Source: Rhodoferax sp. (GTDB taxonomy: Bacteria; Pseudomonadota; Gammaproteobacteria; Burkholderiales; Burkholderiaceae_C). Taken from it: a DNA stretch of 42,913 nt. Below are positions 9,460 through 15,012 of this stretch, in pieces (the stretch's first letter is position 1; every line of letters starts with the position of its first letter). The stretch is taken from assembly GCF_023701345.1 (NCBI RefSeq), contig NZ_JAMPXE010000012.1, positions 1 through 42,913 on the forward strand. Reading direction: 5' to 3'. The notes beneath the pieces were generated by a model that saw only the letters and a list, made by a program, of their open reading frames with translations, did no database searches and was not told the origin of the DNA. The position numbers and the translations under genes were made by a program.

Positions 9460-9912
9460 ATGTTCTTAAAAAAATCGATCATGATTTTCGTGACCTTCAT
9501 TGTCACCGCGTGTGCTCAGCAACAAATACTTTTGAAGCAAACTTCCTCAGGTTATCCAGAAGGCGTTTTCAAAAATACAAATGTTGAAAGTATCCGTTCA
9601 AAATTATTGGATGCTTGTTCAATACGTGGTTATCTCGTTCACGAAGCAACTGGTAACCAAGTTGTGTGCGGAAAGACAATGTCTGGAACTGAGGCTGTAT
9701 TCGCTCAAATGCTGGTTGGCAACTCCTATTCAACTACACCAGAACAACGAATTAAATTTATTGTCTATCAATCCGGAAGTAATGTGAAAGTTACAGCCAA
9801 TCAATGGATTGAATCGCAGATGGCAATGGGTCAAGTTCGCAGACAAGAACTTAATTCAAATAATCAAAATAATAGCATTCAACAATTGCTATTTTCTATG
9901 GGCGCAGAGTAA
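9460..9912 (+). CDS. Small predicted lipoprotein of unknown function
   Basis: A 150-aa protein with a good ribosome site (AGGA about 8 bases before ATG 9460). The N-terminus MFLKKSIMIFVTFIVTACAQQ has basic residues, a hydrophobic core and a lipobox (VTAC, Cys18), so lipidation and membrane anchoring are expected. The mature part has two further Cys (ACSIRG, VVCGKT) and no domain I recognise; the tail is Asn/Gln-rich. Its DNA is more AT-rich than the integrase or polymerase genes, as is the next gene, suggesting a separately acquired cargo pair. It begins 205 bases after the integrase, so it probably has its own promoter. Confidence 0.8.
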   Translation: MFLKKSIMIFVTFIVTACAQQQILLKQTSSGYPEGVFKNTNVESIRSKLLDACSIRGYLVHEATGNQVVCGKTMSGTEAVFAQMLVGNSYSTTPEQRIKFIVYQSGSNVKVTANQWIESQMAMGQVRRQELNSNNQNNSIQQLLFSMGAE

Positions 9913-10205
9913 AAATTGTATTTAAGTCAGCATTGTGAAATACAGACTGACAACTTACAGGCATTCAAAGCAACGCAGAGTTAGTGGGCCTAAATTTAAT
10001 TGCAAGCTCAGTCATTTACGAAATAGGGCGAAAAATTAAATTTAAATTAATGATTGAAATGTCAACGGTTGCCCTGTTGACTGCATGTGGTGATTAACGC
10101 CTAGTTTCAAGCATATACGCGAGGCCAAGATTATTGTAAGTGACAGTGACAGTGACAGTAGCAGTAGGATGTAAATTGTGCAAATGTATCTGATAAAGGA
10201 TGAAA
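9913..10205 (+). other. Intergenic stretch with a tiny lipobox frame and a hexamer repeat
   Basis: No full gene is seen. A 15-codon frame at 10050–10097 ends in LLTACGD, which looks like a lipoprotein signal cut off by a stop; it may be a remnant or chance. At 10139–10156 AGTGAC occurs three times in tandem, followed by AGTAGC and AGTAGG. A GTATTTA motif (minus-strand TAAATAC) is at 9918–9924. The Shine-Dalgarno of the next gene (AAAGG) is at 10196–10200. Confidence 0.5.
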
Positions 10206-10814
10206 ATGAAATATCAATATTTAACTATAAAAATGTTGTTAACAATATCAATGACTACAGCAATTACGGCTATTGCTGGACCTTTTGGTATGGAAAAAGG
10301 CATGTCGCTTGACGCACTTCAATCCCTAGGAAAATTTTCTCCAGTGGAATCAAAAAAATTTGTCTATCGTGCAAAGACTTTGAAACAAGGACATCCAGAT
10401 TTTGAGGTGTATAGTGTGATCATTACGCCAAGTCAAGGACTCTGTAAGATTACCGCATTCGGTAAGGACTTTGATACAAGCAGTTATGGTTTAGAGCTTA
10501 CGAGTAAATATAAGGATATAAAAAATAGTCTAAAACAAAAATATGGTAACACGAGCCAAGATCTCGATTTTCTTATGGCAGGATCAATTTGGAAAAATTC
10601 GAATGAATGGATGATGTCGTTACGACAAAAGGAGAGGAAGCTCATGGCGATGTGGGATAAGGAAAAATCGACTCTTAATGACTCGTTGAGTGCCATCTTG
10701 TTACAGGCACATGCCGTAAGTCAAACGAAGGGATATTTGACTTTATCTTATGAATTCGATAATTCTGATGCATGCTTAACCGAATTGGAAGCTTCAATTA
10801 ATTCAAATTTGTGA
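10206..10814 (+). CDS. Predicted exported protein of unknown function
   Basis: About 202 aa from ATG 10206; ATG 10200 is in frame but sits on the AAAGG ribosome site, so 10206 is preferred. The N-terminus has a basic start and hydrophobic core (MLLTISMTTAITAIAG) with a likely signal peptidase cleavage near AIA-GPF. The mature protein begins GPFGMEKGMSLDALQSLGKF, a pattern of small secreted proteins of unknown role, and has only two Cys (C150-region spacing: GLCKI and DACLT), which could pair. The DNA is strongly AT-rich with Lys/Asn/Ile codons unlike host genes. With the preceding lipoprotein it is probably element cargo acting in the envelope. Confidence 0.75.
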   Translation: MKYQYLTIKMLLTISMTTAITAIAGPFGMEKGMSLDALQSLGKFSPVESKKFVYRAKTLKQGHPDFEVYSVIITPSQGLCKITAFGKDFDTSSYGLELTSKYKDIKNSLKQKYGNTSQDLDFLMAGSIWKNSNEWMMSLRQKERKLMAMWDKEKSTLNDSLSAILLQAHAVSQTKGYLTLSYEFDNSDACLTELEASINSNL

Positions 10815-10897
10815 ATGAGATAATATAATTCATGGTTTATTTATAATAAATACTGCACTATTCACTTCCCAAAATGTTTCAACAAGGAGCTACTGAA

Positions 10898-11131
10898 ATG
10901 GCAACATCAAACGAACAACTCGCACAAGCAATCAAAGCAGCGGAAGATGCAGCAGCATTAGTCGCACAACTCAAAGAGCAATCACGCGCTGAAGACTTGA
11001 AGACAGTCAAAGAACTGATTGAGCGTCACGGCTTCCTGCAGAAAGATTTGACACCTGAGTTGAAGACACGAGTTGCCGCAAAGAAAGCGACGGCACCTCG
11101 TAAAACTGTCGGTCGTCGCAAAGCAAAATGA
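10898..11131 (+). CDS. Small basic H-NS-like protein without the C-terminal DNA-binding motif
   Basis: A 77-aa protein with a strong ribosome site (AAGGAG, 10 bases before ATG 10898). Residues 1–35 are Ala/Glu/Lys-rich and should form a coiled coil. Residues 35–55 (LKTVKELIERHGFLQKDL) resemble the segment of H-NS/MvaT-type proteins where the coiled coil leads into 'YGxxxxDL'. The tail is very basic (AAKKATAPRKTVGRRKAK), but the usual TWSGRGRxPxW DNA-binding core is absent. It may bind DNA through the basic tail or poison host H-NS oligomers. Both are inference. It ends just before a strong terminator. Confidence 0.6.
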   Translation: MATSNEQLAQAIKAAEDAAALVAQLKEQSRAEDLKTVKELIERHGFLQKDLTPELKTRVAAKKATAPRKTVGRRKAK

Positions 11132-11185
11132 TTCGTTGACTCGCAATGCGCTGAAGTGTCAACGCTTCACGCGCAACATGAATCT

Positions 11186-11219
11186 AAAAGCTGTCAGATC
11201 CAACGCTGACAGCTTTTTT
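11186..11219 (+). terminator. Rho-independent terminator after the H-NS-like gene
   Basis: Perfect 12-bp stem AAAAGCTGTCAG (11186–11197) / CTGACAGCTTTT (11206–11217), 8-base loop, continuing T run. The A-rich 5' arm makes it usable from the convergent minus-strand recombinase gene as well. Confidence 0.93.
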
Positions 11220-11232
11220 TACGTCCAGCGAG

Positions 11233-11832
11233 TCAGTGCAGCAGTTCAACAGCGGAGCGCAGCATCGCTGGATTTACATCGATGTATTTCTGGGTGACTG
11301 AAAGCGACTTGTGACCAGCGAGTTCCATCAACACGCGCACTGAAACACCTTTCTGTGCAAGATTCGTGATGAACCCGCGTCTTCCGCTGTGACTTGAGCC
11401 TTCAACATTCGCGCCCTTGTACCAGTAGTGAAACATTTGACATGCAGTTGATGCACTGAAACCGCGACGCGGGTTCTTTTGATTGCTAAACAATGCGCGT
11501 GTCGTGTCAGTCAGTGTGACAGCAAGCAAGTCGGACAACTTGAAGCGGTCGCACAGATAGTTGAAGATTTCTTTTTGCATTCTGTCTGACAAAATCACCG
11601 TGCGACCTCTATCGCCTTTCGTTTGTTCTGCACTCAAACGAATTTCATCTTTAATCTGACCGTCTTTCGTCAGAACATCACAGATGCGAACTGCCGACAC
11701 TTCGCCGACGCGCATACCGCTTTCGTGTGTCAGCAAGAACATGCAACGGTTTCGTGTTGCGTGACTACGCGCTGCAATGTACAGCAGCACTTTTTTGATT
11801 TCGCGATCTGTCAAAACTTTTGCTTTCGCCAT
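11233..11832 (-). CDS. Minimal tyrosine recombinase (catalytic domain only)
   Basis: A 199-aa protein from ATG 11832 (GAAGGAAA upstream). All six catalytic positions are present: R41 (SGMRVGE), K72 (TKGDRGR), H148 and R151 (HSGR), H174 (LAGHKS) and Y183 (QKYID). The catalytic fold starts almost at the N-terminus, so the core-binding SAM-like domain of ordinary integrases is missing. Its sequence is not close to the element's integrase. Comparable short recombinases include fimbrial invertases (FimB/FimE) and plasmid or phage resolvases. A perfect 9-bp inverted repeat with a 7-base spacer lies 19 bases upstream and could be its target. Roles in dimer resolution, inversion or excision of the neighbouring polymerase module are inference. 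Confidence 0.88.
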   Translation of the reverse strand: MAKAKVLTDREIKKVLLYIAARSHATRNRCMFLLTHESGMRVGEVSAVRICDVLTKDGQIKDEIRLSAEQTKGDRGRTVILSDRMQKEIFNYLCDRFKLSDLLAVTLTDTTRALFSNQKNPRRGFSASTACQMFHYWYKGANVEGSSHSGRRGFITNLAQKGVSVRVLMELAGHKSLSVTQKYIDVNPAMLRSAVELLH

Positions 11833-11850
11833 GATGTAAATTTCCTTCAA

Positions 11851-11875
11851 AATAAATACTTGATGTGTATTTATT
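11851..11875. repeat. Perfect inverted repeat AATAAATAC-N7-GTATTTATT
   Basis: Arms 11851–11859 and 11867–11875 with spacer TTGATGT. It lies between the small recombinase start and the 3' end of the polymerase-like gene. The geometry (9-bp arms, 7-bp spacer) fits a tyrosine recombinase core site; it could equally be an operator, or carry a minus-strand promoter giving a leader of about 28 bases. TAAATACTTGA (11853–11863) is repeated directly at 13952–13962. Bases 11876–12096 between here and the polymerase stop hold no gene I would accept. Confidence 0.7.
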
Positions 11876-12096
11876 CTGAACCCGTTGGTAAAAAAGGAAA
11901 AGCCTTATGGCGAAATAATGGCAGGTCTTGGAAATCAACAACTTACAGCAGGACCAAATGAAAACATGATTTCCTTTAGTTCACATGCAGCAACGAAGCA
12001 GCGCGAATTTCATTGCGAATGCCTTGGCCGCAATTATAAATTCCGATGCACTACGCTGGATTTGATGCGTACACGATGCAATGTGATGTCACATGC

Positions 12097-13653
12097 TCAA
12101 AAGTTCTGCGGTTGGTAACTCGCTGCCAGCTTTTCAAGTTCTTCCATTCGCAATTTGTGTGCTTGTTCTTCCTTGAACACTTCAGCAGAAATTCCACTGT
12201 ACGCTTTCAGTTCGTCAACATCGAGGTTCCATGTTGAAATGCCAGTCTTGCTCCGCATCATCACTTCAATTTTCTCTTTGTCATACTCGGTCAACTTGTG
12301 TCGGACAAAAATTGCATCATGCACACTTGCAAGAACTTCGCGACCGAGCCGTTTCAATTCCGCACGAACAACATCCATTGCGTCAGTCTCAAAGTGCTGA
12401 TACAGATATGACATGACCTTGCTTTTGCTGACGCGACCAGATGCCGTTTGCAATTCGGAGTGCGTCAACAATGTAGGATCGGCTTTTGTGTGATAGCTGT
12501 AAATGAACTTGTCTAGCTTATCCTGTTCAGCAATGAATTTCTTCATCACATCACAGTCGATGAATCGGCTACGGGCAACGGGATTCTTGATGATGTTGAC
12601 AAGTGCAGGATTGAATGCGTTTCCGCTTTGATCAATCCAACCATGTCTGTATGTTCGTGCACCGAAACTGAGCGCTGTTAGTGCTTGCTTCACGATGTCA
12701 AGTTGTACTTCCTCGGCAATATGACTGTCATCGCCAAATGTATCAAGCATTACACATTTGCGAAATGCCTTCTTGCCCGCAAGATAGGCAAGTGAAGTTA
12801 CGAATTCTTCATCAAATGAAATCGGCGATTTCATTTGCGCGTAACACAGCCGTGCGTATCCCATCTTCCATGACACGACACTGGTTCTGATGTCGTATTC
12901 ATAGCAATCACCGAGCATCGCTTCGCGCAATGTCTTGTGAACTGACTGCACATTGATGCCGCGATAGTAAACGCGCCCGAATTGACTTTGATTGATCAAC
13001 ATCGGCAAGTCGCCAGTGCCTGTCTGTGCGATACGCATGATCACTCGCGCTTGTCGCACCAGAACCTGTCGTTCAACATCATTGATCTTGTTTGCTTTGT
13101 GCGTCAACCACACAATGAACTGATGCAGTGACTTAATGTCAATCGGACATATATGATACCGTTCCTTCAATTCTTTCTGTGTCATTGTTCCAAAGTCAGG
13201 AAACAAGCGATAGAAGAAATCAACATCGGATAGTGAAGTGTCGTTCAGCAATGCATCAAGTTCATTGATCTTCTTATGCCGAAGCATCTTGATGTCCATT
13301 GCATCCGTCATCGTGACTAACTTTGTCAGTGCGATAGTTGACGGATCGGAACCTATCAAACCTGGCGTTACGACACGAACAAGTTCAAGTCCGTTTTCTT
13401 GCAACCATTTGTGCAAGTACTGTTTCTTTCCATCAATCGTAAATTGTCCGACTTCTAACGACAATGCATGTGTGCTGACATAAAAATGCCTGAAGAACTT
13501 GAACATATTCGTGGCCATGTTCAACAGCGATGCATCTAATTTGCGTTCCAGTACATCTTTGTACTTTGCAATTGCAAGTTCGGCTTTGTTTGTCTTCGGC
13601 ATCACGGCCTTCAACTTGCTGACAACAATCGGATCAATGGTGAGTGTGATCAT
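12097..13653 (-). CDS. Compact polymerase-like protein (family A / T7-type palm), candidate replicase
   Basis: A 518-aa protein without a family I can name. Three palm/fingers motifs of the DNA polymerase I / T7 RNA polymerase superfamily occur in order. Motif A-like: LGDCYEYDIRTSVVSWK, D254. Motif B-like: KKAFRKCVMLDTFG, with K294, R298, K299, M302, F306, G307 matching the T7 RNAP pattern R-x3-K-R-x2-M-x3-Y-G. Motif C-like: VLASVHDAIFV, D446, in the context (HFETDAMDVVRAEL before it) seen in Pol I before VHDE. The two Asp would hold the catalytic metals. No 3'-5' exonuclease motifs are evident; the N-terminal 230 residues are unassigned and a C-terminal helix (about 490–512) is charged. It starts at ATG 13653 facing a repeat-rich control region. 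DNA or RNA synthesis, primed or not, cannot be decided; replication of the excised element is the simplest role. Confidence 0.65.
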   Translation of the reverse strand: MITLTIDPIVVSKLKAVMPKTNKAELAIAKYKDVLERKLDASLLNMATNMFKFFRHFYVSTHALSLEVGQFTIDGKKQYLHKWLQENGLELVRVVTPGLIGSDPSTIALTKLVTMTDAMDIKMLRHKKINELDALLNDTSLSDVDFFYRLFPDFGTMTQKELKERYHICPIDIKSLHQFIVWLTHKANKINDVERQVLVRQARVIMRIAQTGTGDLPMLINQSQFGRVYYRGINVQSVHKTLREAMLGDCYEYDIRTSVVSWKMGYARLCYAQMKSPISFDEEFVTSLAYLAGKKAFRKCVMLDTFGDDSHIAEEVQLDIVKQALTALSFGARTYRHGWIDQSGNAFNPALVNIIKNPVARSRFIDCDVMKKFIAEQDKLDKFIYSYHTKADPTLLTHSELQTASGRVSKSKVMSYLYQHFETDAMDVVRAELKRLGREVLASVHDAIFVRHKLTEYDKEKIEVMMRSKTGISTWNLDVDELKAYSGISAEVFKEEQAHKLRMEELEKLAASYQPQNF

Positions 13654-14047
13654 GGTAATTGCAGTGAAATTGCATTCAACGGAACGGAATGGGCAAGACT
13701 GAAAAAAGTCTTACACATATAGTAACTTATAAACAGATAAGACAAAACATGACTGATCCACTTCATGTCATTGAATTGAAGAAATCGGTGGACGAATGAA
13801 GCGAAGAGTAATGAGTTCACAGATGTGTTGGAAGCACATCTACAGATAAGACATTGAACATCCAGCAGTACTATGACTTGATGCATCTTCTTTGCTTCGA
13901 TTGAATTCATTTTTTTGCAATTTGTTTTTTTCACAGGTATTTATGCAGAACTAAATACTTGAAGCAAGAAACCAAATATATCGGACTAGGAATGAAATGG
14001 AAATGGGAACAAAATTGCAGCACTTAAACAGAAATCGCGGAGAAATC
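13654..14047. other. Divergent control region, candidate replication origin
   Basis: A 394-base AT-rich gap between the divergent polymerase-like and DUF6641-like genes. It holds: inverted repeat AAGACT-N6-AGTCTT (13695–13712); two copies of ACAGATAAGACA (13733–13744 and 13842–13853), 109 bases apart; hairpin AGATGTG-N7-CACATCT (13821–13841) abutting the second copy; a T-rich run at 13910–13931; and GTATTTA-N8-TAAATAC (13937–13958). Repeats, hairpins and AT-rich DNA beside a polymerase gene resemble an origin with iterons, though two copies are few. They may simply be operators. Confidence 0.45.
13937..13958. repeat. Inverted repeat GTATTTA-N8-TAAATAC
   Basis: Arms 13937–13943 and 13952–13958. 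The same arm sequence as at 11851–11875 but turned inside out, so the two pairs flank the polymerase-like gene. TAAATACTTGA continues to 13962 and is shared with the other site. Confidence 0.65.
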
Positions 14048-14488
14048 ATGAGTGTGATCGGTACATTGAAACTTGTTGCAACGAAACGACCAAATCAAAT
14101 TACAGCGGTGCAACTTCGGCGTAACAAAATTTGTCGGCGGTTGCATGAACAGATCATGCTTGCGAAAGCGCGACAAGACGGCAAGCAATTCGCCGCGACA
14201 AAATTTCGCACAGTGACAGATTCTGAAACAGGCGAACGCAAAAGTGTTGAAGTTGCGAAGATCATCAAGCCGTGGTGGTTCACAACTGACAACGGAAAAA
14301 CAGCAATTGCAGTTCGCTACGGTGCGCGAGTGCTTGAACTTGCAAAAGGAAAGTTCGCTGTTGAAGTTGCATCACCGACTGACATCGTTGCAACACTTGA
14401 AATCATCAAGTCGGCAGTTGAAACAGGTGAACTTGACGCGCAACTAGAAGCAACAGCGGGAAATTTGCGTAGCGGGTTTAAGAAGTGA
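14048..14488 (+). CDS. DUF6641-like basic protein of unknown function
   Basis: A 146-aa protein from ATG 14048, which has GGAGA five bases upstream; ATG 13997 is in frame and would add 17 residues. The sequence begins MSVIGTLKLVATKRPNQ, is basic in the first half (LRRNKICRRLHEQI), and has a central KPWWFTTDNGKTAIAVRYGARVLELAKGK segment followed by an acidic helix and a basic end (LRSGFKK). From memory this matches a family of uncharacterised proteins found in proteobacterial mobile elements, DUF6641; I could not check this. A nucleic-acid role is plausible from the charge pattern only. Divergent from the polymerase-like gene and probably co-transcribed with the small gene downstream. Confidence 0.72.
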   Translation: MSVIGTLKLVATKRPNQITAVQLRRNKICRRLHEQIMLAKARQDGKQFAATKFRTVTDSETGERKSVEVAKIIKPWWFTTDNGKTAIAVRYGARVLELAKGKFAVEVASPTDIVATLEIIKSAVETGELDAQLEATAGNLRSGFKK

Positions 14489-14527
14489 TGTTGCGTTGCT
14501 GCATTTGTCACGGAGACTAAATACAAG

Positions 14528-14722
14528 ATGCGACTTCACGAATTTCAATCAAGCACTTCACCGACGCCTGAACAGATGCGGATTAAGAGTTTGCAATTGA
14601 GTGCTCAGAAGGCGCAAGAAAATGTGCAGACGGAGCGTGACAGGCAGCGTAAGCAGCGTGAAGACGAACGCAAACGCAAGATGTTGTCAGCAGCAAACGG
14701 GCAAAGCTCGCCTGCAACTTGA
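14528..14722 (+). CDS. Small basic coiled-coil protein
   Basis: 64 aa from ATG 14528, with CGGAG 12 bases upstream, which is rather far. Residues 14–52 are an unbroken charged helix of Gln/Arg/Lys/Glu (AQKAQENVQTERDRQRKQRE), with no Cys or hydrophobic core, so it should be an extended helix. Tail is polar. I recognise no family, though small charged-helix proteins of this kind occur in T4-like phages. A TAAATAC motif ends only three bases before the ATG, which would make a transcript from it nearly leaderless; an internal ATG at codon 17 is then an alternative start. It is 39 bases after the DUF6641-like gene. Confidence 0.55.
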   Translation: MRLHEFQSSTSPTPEQMRIKSLQLSAQKAQENVQTERDRQRKQREDERKRKMLSAANGQSSPAT

Positions 14723-14907
14723 ACAGCGACATGTGCAACGCTCACACACGCATCAATTCACGCTTGCACTGATGTTTGCAAGTGCACGGTTGAGAATTTT
14801 TTGAACACGCTGCAACGAACTGTGACATGACGATGTTTGCTACACACAAGACACTGTGGATGACGATGCAATGTAATTTCAAACAGGTTTTGCACGGTTT
14901 GGCAGAG
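14723..14907 (+). other. Right-end non-coding stretch of the element
   Basis: No gene is seen. A small hairpin CTTGCA-N8-TGCAAG is at 14763–14782. GATGCAATGTAATTTC at 14865–14880 weakly resembles the repeats at the left end. GGCAGAG directly before the right repeat partly mimics the tRNA sequence upstream of the left repeat. Confidence 0.4.
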
Positions 14908-14954
14908 TTGAAAATCCTTGTGTCGGTGGTTCGATTCCGCCCCGGGCCACCAAA
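14908..14954 (+). repeat. attR: right 47-bp direct repeat
   Basis: Identical to 7810–7856: a copy of the tRNA-Phe 3' part from the anticodon loop to CCA plus two bases, without the 5' half, so it is not a working tRNA gene. Confidence 0.96.
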
Positions 14955-14958
14955 TCAA

Positions 14959-14990
14959 AAAGCCAATCCTCTGCGATTGGCTTTTTTGTT
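14959..14990 (+). terminator. Original host terminator of tRNA-Phe, displaced by the element
   Basis: Stem AAAGCCAATC (14959–14968) / GATTGGCTTT (14975–14984) with a 6-base loop and T run. The A-rich left arm also lets it terminate the convergent molybdopterin oxidoreductase gene. Confidence 0.9.
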
Positions 14991-15012
14991 TGCGCAAATC
15001 TTTCCGGGTGCG

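Larger units (their letters stand above)
7857..14954 (+). mobile_element. tRNA-Phe integrative element with polymerase-like gene, about 7.1 kb
   Basis: Bounded by perfect 47-bp repeats, with a tyrosine integrase gene starting 112 bases inside the left end. Composition is clearly more AT-rich than the flanks, and codon use changes abruptly at both repeats. Gene order: integrase (+), lipoprotein (+), exported protein (+), H-NS-like (+), small recombinase (-), polymerase-like protein (-), DUF6641-like protein (+), small basic protein (+). There are no recognisable structural phage genes, relaxase, type IV secretion, toxin–antitoxin, restriction or CRISPR genes and no AlpA-type excisionase. The layout fits a satellite-like or plasmid-like integrative element. 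Reintegration at the repeats should regenerate one tRNA-Phe followed by the host terminator at 14959. Confidence 0.9.

Noticed and set aside
11885-12118. 77-codon plus-strand frame between recombinase and polymerase genes
   Set aside because: TTG start, no ribosome site at a usable distance, overlaps the polymerase 3' end, composition not protein-like. An ATG at 11919 gives a 66-aa version with no better support.
12097-13653. Retron or reverse-transcriptase reading of the polymerase-like gene
   Set aside because: No YxDD or other RT motif; the VHD motif and FRKCVMLDTFG fit family A/T7-type enzymes better.
13733-13853. CRISPR-like array
   Set aside because: Only two 12-bp repeats 109 bases apart, no cas genes, no regular spacers.
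13650-13934. 94-codon minus-strand frame whose stop overlaps the polymerase ATG
   Set aside because: The ATGA-type overlap and a TAAATAC just before its GTG are tempting, but the translation is Cys/Phe/Tyr-rich and irregular and crosses all the repeats and hairpins of the control region. Most likely non-coding.
14908-14954. Second tRNA gene at the right end
   Set aside because: Only the 3' part of tRNA-Phe is present; no acceptor 5' strand or D-arm, so it is the att duplicate.
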